Shown: positions 32,202 through 41,552, counted from the stretch's first letter. The stretch: 64,000 nt of DNA from Pedobacter nutrimenti (GCF_003208655.1 NZ_QKLU01000011.1:62001-126000); one strand, 5' to 3'. The notes: generated by a model from the sequence alone, not told the origin. Numbers and translations are program-made.

Positions 32202-35192
32202 ATGAACAACGCTCAGCGCATCAACAATCTCCTGGGTTTTACTTTTTTTGGAACGGCCTTAATCGTATACGGATTAACCATGGAACCCACCATGAGTTTC
32301 TGGGATTGCGGGGAGTTTATTTCCGCTGCCTATAAGCTGCAGGTCGGCCATCAGCCCGGGGCACCATTATTTCTGATGATTGGTAAAGCTTTTTCTTTGT
32401 TGTCTGCAGGAAATACAGCTAAGGTTGCGTACTGGACAAATTTCGTTTCTGTTGTGGCCAGTGCTGCCACCATTATGTTTTTGTTCTGGACCATTACCGC
32501 CCTGGCGGCAAGGATAAAACCAGGTGAAGCGAAAACTGATGTCTGGGCCAGGTTGGCTGCCGGAGGGATTGGAGCTTTGGCTTTTACCTTTTCGGATACC
32601 TTTTGGTTTTCGGCAGTGGAATCTGAGGTGTATGCCCTTTCCATGCTTTTTACAGCTATTGCTTTCTGGGCCATTTTAAAATGGGAAAGAACAATGGAAG
32701 ACCGCTGGCTGGTTTTTATTGCATTGATGATTGGTTTATCTATAGGGGTACATTTGCTGAGTTTGCTCACTATTCCGGCGGTGGTACTGGTGTATTATTT
32801 TAAAAAGGCAAATAGTGTAAACTGGAAAGGGGTACTTAAAGCTTTTGTTTTGGGTTGTGCCATTTTAGGTTTTGTACAGTTTTTCCTGATCCAGTACCTG
32901 GTATTGCTGGCGGCTAAATCAGACCTGTTTTTTGTCAATGTCCTGGGTTTTGCCTTTGGAAGCGGGGCTGCCTTTTTTATGTTGCTGCTGGCTGCAGGCT
33001 TAACTGCCGGAATTGTGTTTTCCGTCAAAAAAAGAAAATACAACCTGAACCTTGGCCTGCTTTGTCTGACTTGCGTTTTAATGGGTTTTAGTTCTTATTT
33101 TTTGATTCTGATTAGGGCCAATGCCAAAACCAACCTGAACCTGAGCAATCCGGACAACGCTTTTTCATTATACAACTATCTGGGGCGTACCAATTATGAG
33201 GCCACCCCATTGTTATATGGACAAAGCTTTGACTCAAAAGTTGTTGACAATACCGTTACAGGTTCTACTTATAGAAAAGGAAAAGAAAAATATGAGGAAA
33301 GCGGGAAAACCTATAAAACCATTTACGATAAAAATGAACTTTTTCCCCGGATGTACAGCAGCCGGGCAGATCATGTGCAGTTTTATCAGCAGTGGGCAAA
33401 TCTGGCAGAAGGGGAGCACCCCACTTTCTGGACAAACCTGGGCTTTTTTAACTCCTATCAAATGGGTTTTATGTACTGGCGTTACTTTTTATGGAATTTT
33501 GCCGGGAAACAGAATGACCAGCAAAGTCAGGGTGGTGTTCAGGACGGAAACTGGATTTCAGGCATCAGTGCAGTCGATCAGCATAGGTTGGGCAGCCAGA
33601 AAGGGCTTCCAGAATCAGTTTTGAAAAATGAAGGTCATAATGTGTTTTATGCTTTGCCGCTGATACTGGGACTGATTGGAATGGTGTATGTTTTCAGAAA
33701 AAACAAAGCGGTAAGTATTGTACTGGCCGTACTGTTTTTTTGTACCGGACTGGCGATTATCCTGTATCTCAACCAGGACCCTTTACAGGTAAGGGAAAGG
33801 GATTACGCCTATGTAGGGTCCTTTTACGCTTTTGCAATCTGGATAGGCCTTGGGGTTCTGGGTTTAAAAGAACTGGCCGGGCGCTGGGCAGCGCCTAAAT
33901 GGAGTTTGGCAATGGCCGTGCTTGTGGCTTTGCTGGTCCCTTTTCTGATGGGAAGCCAGGGCTGGGACGATCATAACCGCTCCGGTAAAACCACAGCGCT
34001 GACCTTGGCAAAGAACTACCTGAATTCCTGCGAAAAGAATGCGATTTTATTTGTGACGGCCGATAATGATACTTTTCCTTTGTGGTATGCCCAGGAGGTG
34101 GAAGGTTTCAGGACAGATGTAAGAGTGGTCAACATCCAGTACCTTGCCGATGCGTCTTACATCAGCCAAATGAAAAAGCACCTGGGGAATGCAGCCGCGC
34201 TGCCCATCAGCATGAAAGCGGATACTTATAAGGAAGGCGTAAGGGACATTCTCCCCTATGTGGATTATGGCCTGAAGGACAGCGTGGAGTTAAAAGACCT
34301 TTTTGCGGTCCTGACTTCAGACCAGAAAGAAGATCAAATTGAAATGAATGATGGTACGCTTTCTAATTTTATGCCGGCCCGGAAATTAAAGCTCAGTATT
34401 GACAAAGAAAAACTCCTTAAATCGGGTGCTTTTAAAAAGGCAGATGAAGCCAAACTAGCACCGGTAATGGAATGGGCTTTTACAAAAAAGTACCTCACCA
34501 AGCCCGATTTGGCTATTCTTGATATCTTGTTGCACAATGACTGGAAAAGGCCGGTATATTTTGAAACCTCAGTAAGCCAGGATACCTATATGGGACTGGA
34601 CAATTATCTTTACCTGGAAGGTTATGCTTATCGCCTGCTGCCTTATAAAAGAGCCAATGAAAAGGATACCAAAGAAGAACGGAGCAATTCTGATGTAATG
34701 TATGCCAATGTCATGAATAAAATGGATTTCAGTGGCTTCAAAAAAGCCGCTTACCTGGATCCGGAAAGCAGAAGGGTGGTTGAACAAACCTGGAGACTGA
34801 ACAATACACTGGCTGAGAATTTACTTAAAGAGGGGAAAAAAGAAGCTGCTCATCGTTTAATGGTGAAAAGCGTTAATGAACTGCCTCTGAAAAAATATTC
34901 TATTCGTGATACGCTGACCCGTTTTTATACCATCAATAACCTGTACAACCAAGGAGATCAGCTCAGGGCAAATAAAATGACGCGGCAGACGGTTGATTTT
35001 ATCCAGCAGGAACTGATGTATATGAGTACACTGAAACCGGAATTTCAGCAGGACTATGTGCCGGACATACAACTGGGCTTATCTGTAATGAATGAACTGG
35101 CAAAGTTAACAGCTGGGCATAAAGAGATAGAAATTTCAGGGCAGATTGGCCGGCAGCTGAAAAACCTGCAGCAGAAGTTTACACAAGGTTAG
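32202..35192 (+). CDS. DUF2723 membrane protein, probable protein O-mannosyltransferase
   Basis: A 996-residue protein of the DUF2723 family, related to human TMEM260. The N-terminal half has about 12 membrane helices; the first extracytoplasmic loop carries FWDCGEFISAAYKLQVGHQPG, with the acidic residues expected to be catalytic in GT-C glycosyltransferases using lipid-linked sugars. Residues about 600-996 form a soluble, TPR-like periplasmic domain. In Bacteroidota such proteins are thought to O-glycosylate secreted proteins; donor and targets are unknown. It stands alone, and its stop overlaps that of the convergent beta-lactamase-like gene (TTAG, 35189-35192). Confidence 0.85.
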   Translation: MNNAQRINNLLGFTFFGTALIVYGLTMEPTMSFWDCGEFISAAYKLQVGHQPGAPLFLMIGKAFSLLSAGNTAKVAYWTNFVSVVASAATIMFLFWTITALAARIKPGEAKTDVWARLAAGGIGALAFTFSDTFWFSAVESEVYALSMLFTAIAFWAILKWERTMEDRWLVFIALMIGLSIGVHLLSLLTIPAVVLVYYFKKANSVNWKGVLKAFVLGCAILGFVQFFLIQYLVLLAAKSDLFFVNVLGFAFGSGAAFFMLLLAAGLTAGIVFSVKKRKYNLNLGLLCLTCVLMGFSSYFLILIRANAKTNLNLSNPDNAFSLYNYLGRTNYEATPLLYGQSFDSKVVDNTVTGSTYRKGKEKYEESGKTYKTIYDKNELFPRMYSSRADHVQFYQQWANLAEGEHPTFWTNLGFFNSYQMGFMYWRYFLWNFAGKQNDQQSQGGVQDGNWISGISAVDQHRLGSQKGLPESVLKNEGHNVFYALPLILGLIGMVYVFRKNKAVSIVLAVLFFCTGLAIILYLNQDPLQVRERDYAYVGSFYAFAIWIGLGVLGLKELAGRWAAPKWSLAMAVLVALLVPFLMGSQGWDDHNRSGKTTALTLAKNYLNSCEKNAILFVTADNDTFPLWYAQEVEGFRTDVRVVNIQYLADASYISQMKKHLGNAAALPISMKADTYKEGVRDILPYVDYGLKDSVELKDLFAVLTSDQKEDQIEMNDGTLSNFMPARKLKLSIDKEKLLKSGAFKKADEAKLAPVMEWAFTKKYLTKPDLAILDILLHNDWKRPVYFETSVSQDTYMGLDNYLYLEGYAYRLLPYKRANEKDTKEERSNSDVMYANVMNKMDFSGFKKAAYLDPESRRVVEQTWRLNNTLAENLLKEGKKEAAHRLMVKSVNELPLKKYSIRDTLTRFYTINNLYNQGDQLRANKMTRQTVDFIQQELMYMSTLKPEFQQDYVPDIQLGLSVMNELAKLTAGHKEIEISGQIGRQLKNLQQKFTQG

Positions 35193-36115
35193 GGCTGGTT
35201 TAAATTGAACTGTTCCATCCCGGCAGGGGGCTGCCATTTGGAGCCAGGTTCAAAATAGTTCCAGAGCATGCTGCTTAATTTTCTGATCAGGGCCCAGCCT
35301 TCATTGCTGCTGTTCCAGGAAGTATCCTTTTGGTTTTTGGTCGTAATACAAAACACATAATCCCCATGGGGGGCATTGACCAGGGCAACTTCCGATCTGG
35401 CCTCATCGACCGCACCGGATTTGGAAGCGACCTGTATATATGGTGGAATCTCAGACAAGGCAACCTGATCAAAATAAATACGGATCAGGTTCCGGTAAAT
35501 CCTTTCTGAGGCCGCCGGGCTGATCAGTTTGCCCTGCCTGATCAGACTGAGCAAAGTGGCCATTTCCCGGGGAGTGGTTTGGCCCCAGCCATACTGTTTC
35601 CGGTTGGCTTCTCTTCCCGGGGTCCGGGAATTGACCCGTGTAAACTGAAGCCCATTTTCCTCCATCAGTTTGTTGATTGCTGTACCGCCTCCTGCAAGCG
35701 ATTGGCACCACAAACTGGCCGTATTGTCGCTGGTAGTGATCATGAGCATCAGGACCTTACTGAGGGCTATTTTTTCGTTGTTTTTAAAACTTCCCAGAAT
35801 ATCTTCACCGGCATAGAGTAAACTGTCTTTATAGATCAATGTGCTCCGGTAATCTAGCTCTTTGTGCACAATTTTGTTGAAAACACCCGAAGTAATGGGG
35901 ACTTTGACCATACTTGCTGTTGGAAAAATGCTATCGGCATTAAATCCTGCTGATTTACCTGTTTTGAGATTTTTAACATAAATGCCTACCTGGCCCTGGA
36001 AACCCCTGGTCAGTTCAGTCAGCATTCCGGATAATTTCAAATCTGTTTTTTCTTTTTGTGCGAAAAGGCCGGTGGAACAAATGCCCAGGACCAGCAGCAG
36101 GACTGATCTTTTCAT
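35189..36115 (-). CDS. Class A beta-lactamase-fold serine hydrolase
   Basis: A 308-residue exported protein (signal MKRSVLLLVLGICSTGLFAQ). Active-site elements: Ser68-Met-Val-Lys71, Ser130-Asp-Asn132 and Lys-Ser-Gly (SKSGAVDEARS), all of class A. The general-base Glu166 motif ExxLN is not present in its usual form; the region reads RTPGREANRKQYGWG, where Glu170 may or may not replace it. It could hydrolyse beta-lactams or act on peptidoglycan. The start at 36115 is chosen because the open frame further upstream (to 36172) runs through the terminator at 36134-36166. Confidence 0.88.
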   Translation of the reverse strand: MKRSVLLLVLGICSTGLFAQKEKTDLKLSGMLTELTRGFQGQVGIYVKNLKTGKSAGFNADSIFPTASMVKVPITSGVFNKIVHKELDYRSTLIYKDSLLYAGEDILGSFKNNEKIALSKVLMLMITTSDNTASLWCQSLAGGGTAINKLMEENGLQFTRVNSRTPGREANRKQYGWGQTTPREMATLLSLIRQGKLISPAASERIYRNLIRIYFDQVALSEIPPYIQVASKSGAVDEARSEVALVNAPHGDYVFCITTKNQKDTSWNSSNEGWALIRKLSSMLWNYFEPGSKWQPPAGMEQFNLNQP

Positions 36116-36133
36116 TTTTTTAAAATTAAGCAT

Positions 36134-36166
36134 AAAAAAAGCCCCTGCATGCAGGGGCTTTTTTTT
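36134..36166. terminator. Strong terminator after the PUR gene
   Basis: A near-perfect palindrome with A7-GCCCCTGC and GCAGGGGC-T8 around a central AT. It ends the minus-strand PUR transcript (36178-36504) and works in either orientation. Its position shows that the beta-lactamase-like gene must start downstream of it. Confidence 0.9.
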
Positions 36167-36177
36167 GATCATATAAT

Positions 36178-36504
36178 TTAGAAAGAAAAGTCGTCTGCTC
36201 CTTTAGAGCTGCTTCCTTCCTGATTTTCAGAATATTCGTAACGTTTTTCTATAACTTCCTGATGACTTTTAATATAGTCTACCGTTTCATTTAGACCTTC
36301 CGCGAATTTTTCGAAATCTTCTTTGTATAAAAAGATCTTATGCTTTACAAATACGCCGTCTTCAAGTCTTTTTTTACTTTCAGTTAAGGTTAGGTAATAA
36401 TCTCCTGAACGCGTTGCTTTTACATCGAAAAAATAAGTTCTTTTACCTGCTCTTACTTTCTTAGAAAAAACCTCTTCTCTCTCTTTGTTGTCAAATTCTC
36501 CCAT
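36178..36504 (-). CDS. DUF3276 PUR-domain nucleic-acid-binding protein
   Basis: A 108-residue protein of the Bacteroidota/spirochaete PUR family (DUF3276), related to eukaryotic Pur-alpha: KVRAGKRTYFFDVKATRSGDYYLTLTESK and FLYKEDFEKFAEGLNETVDYI form the beta-beta-beta-beta-alpha PUR repeat. Homologues bind single-stranded DNA or RNA. The start is the ATG at 36504 (MGEFDNKERE); the frame reaches 36549 but the extra residues are not family-like. It ends 12 bases before a strong terminator and is transcribed alone. Confidence 0.9.
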   Translation of the reverse strand: MGEFDNKEREEVFSKKVRAGKRTYFFDVKATRSGDYYLTLTESKKRLEDGVFVKHKIFLYKEDFEKFAEGLNETVDYIKSHQEVIEKRYEYSENQEGSSSKGADDFSF

Positions 36505-36697
36505 GGTTGGTACTGATCTTGGTTTTTGGTTCGGGTAAATATAAAGCAATAATTATTAAACTTCAAAATAGAAATTAAACAGAAATTTTTAATTTAATAT
36601 AAAATTGTTTGTTTTTTTTCAAATTCCTTCAGTTTTGCCCATTTAAGTTTTCCAAAAAAGACCTTTCGAATTTGTTTAAGCCAGGAATATTTTCCTT

Positions 36698-38497
36698 TTA
36701 AAGCTCCGTTGCGGTTGTAGATTCTTCTTCCAACAGTTGATTCTGGTACATTTCTTTATAGCTGCCATTGAGCTCCAGTAATTCCTGATGGGTGCCTTGC
36801 TCAATAATCTGACCATCTTCCAGTACAATAATCACATCAGCGTTTTTAATGGTAGAAATCCGGTGTGCAATTAAAATACTGGTTTTCCCTTTCATGATCC
36901 TGCCCAGGTTACCCAAAATTTCTTCTTCAGTTTTGGTGTCTACTGCCGAAAGACAATCGTCAAAGATCAGGATCCCCGGTTCTTTAATTAAGGCCCTGGC
37001 GATCGAAACACGCTGTTTTTGCCCGCCAGAGAGGGTAATTCCCCTTTCACCCAGCATGGTTTCGAATTTGAGATCGAAATTGATGATGTTCTGATAAACG
37101 GCTGCATTCCGGGCCGCCATTTCCACTTCCTGTTGTTCAACCTGGTCCAGGCCAAAGGCAATGTTGTTTTTAATGGTGTCCGAAAACAGAAAAACTTCCT
37201 GGGGAACAAAACCTATCTGGTTGCGGTAAGGACCAAGCTGCAGGTTTTTGATCGGATGCCGGTCTATAGTAATGTTGCCTGAGTCTACATCGTACATGCG
37301 CATCATCAGATTGGCCAGGGTGGACTTGCCTGAACCGGTCCGTCCGATAATAGCTGCAAACTGTCCCTTTTTGATCTCGAAGCTGACATTTTTTAGCGCG
37401 GTAATGCCTGTATCGGGATAGGTGAAACTGACCTGATCAAAACGGATATTCCCTTCAAAGCTTTTCAGTTCCATTGTCCCTGAAACAATATCTGGTTTGA
37501 GTTCCAAAAATTCATTGATTCTTTTCTGTGAGGCAGCAGCCCTTTGAATGAGTGTGGTGACCCAGCCAAGCATGGTCACGGGGAAAGTAAGCTGGTTTAC
37601 ATAAACAATAAACTCTGCGATGTTTCCTGCTGTGATGGAGCCGCTGATGACCTGTTTCCCGCCAATATACACGGTTAAAATGGTGCTTAAACCCACTAGT
37701 AGCAGCATGGTCGGATAAAAAAAGGCCTGCACTTTCACCAGTCCCATCGAGTTTTTTTTATAAGCCTCGCTTTCGCCGGCAAATACTTTTTTGGTATGGT
37801 CCTCCCGGACATATGATTTGATGACCCTTATTCCTGAGAACCTTTCCTGTACAAAACTGGAAAGTCTGGACAATTGCTGCTGGATCTCTTCACTTTTTTT
37901 ATTGATCAGGGTATTGACAAAATAAATGGTGACCACAAGAACGGGCAATGGAAGCAGACAAAAAGTGGCCAGGGTGGCATTGACTGAATACATGGACGAA
38001 ATGATCAATAGAAACAGTACCGCGGTATTGATCGTATACATAATGGCCGGGCCGACATACATCCTCACCCGGTTGACATCTTCGGTAGCCCTGTTCATCA
38101 GGTCACCGGTGTTGTTCCTTCGGTAAAAACCAAGGCTTAATTTCTGATAATGGGCATAAATGGCATTTTTCATGTCAAACTCAATATGTCTGGACATCAG
38201 GATAATGGTTTGGCGCATAAAAAAGAGGAACAGCCCCCGGATCAGGTAGAGGACCAGTACAATTGCACCAAAATAAAACAAGCTGTAACTGAACAGGCTG
38301 TATATAATAGATTGACGCTCGAAACCAGCAAAAAGATGATAAATCTGTATGTTTTCAGTGATCAGGTTAAAGGCATGACCAATTACCTGGGCAGGGACCA
38401 CGCCAAAAATATTGGAGATAATGACAAAGAAGATCCCGGGAATAATCCACCATTTGTATTTATAGAAGTACTTGTTTAAAAAACGAAGGTGTTTCAT
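36698..38497 (-). CDS. MsbA/MdlB-like ABC exporter (permease-ATPase half transporter)
   Basis: A 599-residue half transporter: six membrane helices to about 320, then the nucleotide-binding domain with Walker A GRTGSGKST, Q-loop VPQEVFLF, signature LSGGQKQR, Walker B ILIFDD and H-loop AHRIS. The residue after the Walker B aspartate is Asp (FDDCLSAVD) instead of catalytic Glu, a change found in degenerate sites of heterodimeric exporters such as BmrC and TM287. No partner gene is adjacent. Substrate could be lipid or drug. The 193 bases towards the PUR gene hold only AT-rich sequence. Confidence 0.92.
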   Translation of the reverse strand: MKHLRFLNKYFYKYKWWIIPGIFFVIISNIFGVVPAQVIGHAFNLITENIQIYHLFAGFERQSIIYSLFSYSLFYFGAIVLVLYLIRGLFLFFMRQTIILMSRHIEFDMKNAIYAHYQKLSLGFYRRNNTGDLMNRATEDVNRVRMYVGPAIMYTINTAVLFLLIISSMYSVNATLATFCLLPLPVLVVTIYFVNTLINKKSEEIQQQLSRLSSFVQERFSGIRVIKSYVREDHTKKVFAGESEAYKKNSMGLVKVQAFFYPTMLLLVGLSTILTVYIGGKQVISGSITAGNIAEFIVYVNQLTFPVTMLGWVTTLIQRAAASQKRINEFLELKPDIVSGTMELKSFEGNIRFDQVSFTYPDTGITALKNVSFEIKKGQFAAIIGRTGSGKSTLANLMMRMYDVDSGNITIDRHPIKNLQLGPYRNQIGFVPQEVFLFSDTIKNNIAFGLDQVEQQEVEMAARNAAVYQNIINFDLKFETMLGERGITLSGGQKQRVSIARALIKEPGILIFDDCLSAVDTKTEEEILGNLGRIMKGKTSILIAHRISTIKNADVIIVLEDGQIIEQGTHQELLELNGSYKEMYQNQLLEEESTTATEL

Positions 38498-38577
38498 GCG
38501 GAGGTAAAGTTAGACAAATGCCCCTGTTTTTTTTTAACACTTTCGTTAAAACTAGGTAAAATAATGTTTTTTTATGC

Positions 38578-38585
38578 TAGTTTTG
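38578..38585 (+). promoter_or_regulatory. -7 element of the leucine dehydrogenase gene
   Basis: TAGTTTTG matches TAnnTTTG exactly, 25 bases before the ATG at 38611. Confidence 0.55.
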
Positions 38586-38610
38586 CGAGGTATCTGTATA
38601 AAATAAACCT

Positions 38611-39699
38611 ATGTCTGACAATAGCTCCGTCGTAACTTCAATCTTAGATCAGTTAAGCGCATTGGGTCATAAAAAAGTTGTATTCTGTAATGACCCGGAT
38701 ACAGGCTTAAAAGCAATTATCGCCGTTCATGACACCACATTAGGCCCTGCACTAGGGGGGACCCGCATGTGGAATTATCAATCTGAAGCTGAAGCACTCG
38801 AAGATGTGCTGAGGTTGTCCAGGGGAATGACTTATAAAGCGGCCATTACCGGGCTGAACCTGGGCGGAGGTAAAGCAGTGATCATCGGGGATTCCAGAAA
38901 AGGAAAATCCGAGGCTATGATGAGGAGTTACGGGCGTTATATTAAAAACCTGAACGGGGAGTTCATTACCGCTGAAGATGTGGGTACCACCACAAAGGAT
39001 ATGGAGTACATCCGTATGGAAACCAGTCATGTGACCGGTGTACCCGAATCTATAGGAGGCGCAGGAGACCCTTCCCCTTATACGGCCAAAGGTGTATATC
39101 TGGGAATTAAAGCTTGCGTAAAAGAAGTTTTTGGAACAGACATGCTGGCTGGAAGATCGGTTGTGGTGCAGGGTATTGGCAATGTCGGGGAACATCTGGT
39201 AGAATTGCTGCGCAATGACAATGTGGAGGTATTTATCAGTGACATCAACGAGGAGCGCCTGCAGTATGTGGCCAGAAAGTATAAAGCAAAGCCTGTCGAG
39301 GCAGATAAAATATTTACACTCGATGCAGATATTTATGCGCCTTGTGCACTGGGGGCAACAGTCAACGACAAAACGATTGCTAAAATGAAGTTTGCCATCA
39401 TTGCCGGTTCTGCCAATAACCAATTGGCCGATGAACAAAAACATGGCAATTTGCTTCTGGAAAAAAACATACTTTTTGCACCCGATTACCTGATCAATGC
39501 AGGCGGACTGATTAATTGTTATTCTGAACTGACTGGTTTTGGGAAAAAACGGACCATACAACTGACTGAAAATATTTACGAAGCCACCAGAAATGTGATC
39601 AGGATGTCTAAAAAAGATAATATCCCGACCATACTTGCAGCAAATACCATCGCCGAACAGAGAATTGCAGATATTAAAAGAATAAAATCATCGTTTTAA
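38611..39699 (+). CDS. Leucine (Glu/Leu/Phe/Val) dehydrogenase
   Basis: A 362-residue NAD-dependent amino-acid dehydrogenase that reversibly deaminates branched-chain amino acids to 2-oxo acids. GGTRMWNYQSEAEAL and MTYKAAITGLNLGGGKAVI contain the substrate-binding lysine and catalytic lysine of the family; VVVQGIGNVGEHL is the Rossmann dinucleotide loop. Length fits octameric leucine dehydrogenase (about 365) better than glutamate dehydrogenase (about 450). It is monocistronic or leads weakly into nusB. Confidence 0.92.
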   Translation: MSDNSSVVTSILDQLSALGHKKVVFCNDPDTGLKAIIAVHDTTLGPALGGTRMWNYQSEAEALEDVLRLSRGMTYKAAITGLNLGGGKAVIIGDSRKGKSEAMMRSYGRYIKNLNGEFITAEDVGTTTKDMEYIRMETSHVTGVPESIGGAGDPSPYTAKGVYLGIKACVKEVFGTDMLAGRSVVVQGIGNVGEHLVELLRNDNVEVFISDINEERLQYVARKYKAKPVEADKIFTLDADIYAPCALGATVNDKTIAKMKFAIIAGSANNQLADEQKHGNLLLEKNILFAPDYLINAGGLINCYSELTGFGKKRTIQLTENIYEATRNVIRMSKKDNIPTILAANTIAEQRIADIKRIKSSF

Positions 39700-39750
39700 T
39701 CCATAAATAAAATAAATAAACCGGTAAATTTACCACTCGTTCTTACATTC

Positions 39751-40701
39751 ATGTTAAATAGAAGGCACTTAAGAATTAAAGCTTTGCAAAATGTTTTTGC
39801 TTGGCAAATGGCAGATAAGAAAGATCTGCTTTCATCAAAAAAGGCTTTGATGAAAAGTATTGATGACGTATATGAGATGTACGTCAGGATGCTGGCGTTG
39901 ATCTCTGAAATTACAGAGTATACTGCTGTTGATGCCATTGAAAGATCCAATAAGCATTTTCCAACTGAGGAAGATCTGAACCCGAACCAAAAACTGCTCC
40001 ATAATAGATTTATTGTCCTGTTGCAGAAAAACCCTGAATTTCAGGCCGCTGTAAATAAATACCAGATCAACTGGAATGCAGAACCGGATTTTATCAAAAC
40101 CATTTACAACAAACTGAAAAGTACACCGGAATATGCGGCTTATCTTGCAGGGGATAATGAAGGTCTGGAAGAGTCTAAAGAAATTATAAAGTTTATTTTC
40201 AGGAAAATCATTCTGAAAAGCCAGAATATTATCCAGGCCTTTGAAGACCGCTTTATCAATTGGTCGGTAGATAAGGAAGTGATGCAGGGAATGGTGGCCA
40301 AGACGCTGAAAAATTTTACTTCAGAAGATCCTTTTGAAAATAAGCTGACACCGATCAGTCTGGATTGGCCCGAAGACAGTAAATTTGTTCAGGACCTGTT
40401 TACCTATACTTTAAAGAATTACGACAAGTATCAGGAACTGATTGCAGAACGCACCAAAAACTGGGAGTCTGAACGGATTGCTTTAATGGATACGATATTA
40501 ATGAAAATGGCCATTTGTGAATTGCTGAATTTTCCATCCATCCCAGTAAAGGTCACCATTAATGAGTACCTGGACCTGTCCAAGGATTACAGCACGCCAA
40601 AAAGCAATTCGTTTATCAATGGGATCCTGGACAAGATTTTAGGTGACCTTAAACGGAGCAACAGCATTAAAAAAATTGGAAGAGGATTAATTGATGAGTA
40701 A
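39751..40701 (+). CDS. nusB: Transcription antitermination factor NusB (long Bacteroidota form)
   Basis: A 316-residue protein. MLNRRHLRIKALQNVFAWQ is the NusB N-terminal signature, but a roughly 150-residue insertion/extension follows before the main domain resumes (about 200-305: LDTILMKMAICELLNFPSIPVKVTINEYLDLSKDYSTPKS and FINGILDKIL). E. coli NusB has 139 residues; the longer form is normal in Bacteroidota. NusB with NusE binds boxA RNA in rRNA antitermination. Its stop overlaps the next start by one base (TAATG). Confidence 0.93.
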   Translation: MLNRRHLRIKALQNVFAWQMADKKDLLSSKKALMKSIDDVYEMYVRMLALISEITEYTAVDAIERSNKHFPTEEDLNPNQKLLHNRFIVLLQKNPEFQAAVNKYQINWNAEPDFIKTIYNKLKSTPEYAAYLAGDNEGLEESKEIIKFIFRKIILKSQNIIQAFEDRFINWSVDKEVMQGMVAKTLKNFTSEDPFENKLTPISLDWPEDSKFVQDLFTYTLKNYDKYQELIAERTKNWESERIALMDTILMKMAICELLNFPSIPVKVTINEYLDLSKDYSTPKSNSFINGILDKILGDLKRSNSIKKIGRGLIDE

Positions 40702-41153
40702 TGAATAAAAAACAGATTTTAACAGGTTTTCTGGCTGTAACGATTTTTGCAGCCTGTCAGCAGGGCACTGCAAATCAGGACAAAGCCAAAGACGGTAAAA
40801 GCATTTCTGCAGGAGCAAAAGTTCCTGCTGCCCCGGATGCTGCAATCCTAACTTTTGAAAAGGAAAGTTATGATTTTGGAAAAATCAAACAAGGTGAAAA
40901 GGTTCATTATGACTTTAAATTCCGCAATACCGGTAAAACCCCTTTAATCATCTCCAATGCGACAGCAACCTGTGGATGTACCATTCCCGAGATTCCTAAA
41001 GCACCTGTTAAACCGGGAGATGAGGGGATCATCAAAGTGGTGTTTAACAGCACGGGTAAAATGGGCATACAGGATAAAGTCATTACCGTTACCTCGAATG
41101 CAAATCCGGAAATCAATGAAGTCCATTTAAAAGGTGAGGTTACAGAACCATAG
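40701..41153 (+). CDS. DUF1573 lipoprotein
   Basis: A 150-residue exported protein with lipobox FAACQQG (Cys19) and a DUF1573 Ig-like domain: FDFGKIKQGEKVHYDFKF-like start (residues about 55-75), NATATCGCTIPEIPKAPVKPG with two conserved cysteines, and IQDKVITVTSNANP. DUF1573 proteins are abundant in Bacteroidota envelopes; function is not established. It sits between nusB and yajC, a conserved Bacteroidota order, and is coupled to nusB. Confidence 0.9.
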   Translation: MNKKQILTGFLAVTIFAACQQGTANQDKAKDGKSISAGAKVPAAPDAAILTFEKESYDFGKIKQGEKVHYDFKFRNTGKTPLIISNATATCGCTIPEIPKAPVKPGDEGIIKVVFNSTGKMGIQDKVITVTSNANPEINEVHLKGEVTEP

Positions 41154-41179
41154 TATTAAAATAACAAAACAGAAATAAT

Positions 41180-41494
41180 ATGAATACAGCAATAGTAATT
41201 TTACAAGCAGGCGGGAATGGAATGTTGGGTACACTGGTTCCTATGGTGTTGATCATGGTGGTGTTTTACTTCTTTATGATCAGACCACAGCTTAAAAAAG
41301 CCAAAGACCATAAAAAATTAGTGGAAGAGCTTAAAAAAGGAGATAAAATTGTAACCACTGCCGGTATACACGGAAGAATTGCAGATATGAATGAGACTAC
41401 CTTTCTGATTGAAGTTGAAGGTGGTACCAAAATCAGGTTTGACAAAACAGCGGTTTCACTTGATGCTACAAAAGCAGCCCAGCCTAAAGCGTAG
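41180..41494 (+). CDS. yajC: Preprotein translocase subunit YajC
   Basis: A 104-residue protein with one membrane helix (LVPMVLIMVVFYFFMIRPQ) and the YajC core KKAKDHKKLVEELKKGDKIVTTAGIHGRI. YajC associates with SecDF to assist Sec-dependent export; secDF lies elsewhere in this window (57147-60086). Last gene of the nusB-DUF1573-yajC transcript, which ends at a terminator 15 bases later. Confidence 0.95.
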   Translation: MNTAIVILQAGGNGMLGTLVPMVLIMVVFYFFMIRPQLKKAKDHKKLVEELKKGDKIVTTAGIHGRIADMNETTFLIEVEGGTKIRFDKTAVSLDATKAAQPKA

Positions 41495-41508
41495 TCTGAA
41501 GGAATATA

Positions 41509-41542
41509 AAAAAGCCGCTACCTTAACAGAGCGGCTTTTTTT
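41509..41542 (+). terminator. Terminator after yajC
   Basis: AAAAAGCCGCT and AGCGGCTTTTTTT form an 11-bp stem with a 10-base loop and a T-tract. Confidence 0.88.
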
Positions 41543-41544
41543 AT

Positions 41545-41552
41545 TAAATTTG
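41545..41552 (+). promoter_or_regulatory. -7 element immediately before ybbR-like gene
   Basis: TAAATTTG matches TAnnTTTG exactly and ends only four bases before the ATG at 41557. Transcription would start at or beside the start codon, predicting a leaderless mRNA, and the element begins right after the yajC terminator. Confidence 0.5.

Noticed and set aside
36116..36172. N-terminal extension of the beta-lactamase-like gene
   Set aside because: It crosses a strong terminator palindrome, and the signal peptide begins at 36115.
38752..39561. Long antisense frame (269 codons) opposite leucine dehydrogenase
   Set aside because: The sense gene is unambiguous, and the antisense product is Cys/His-rich without domain pattern, as expected for a shadow.
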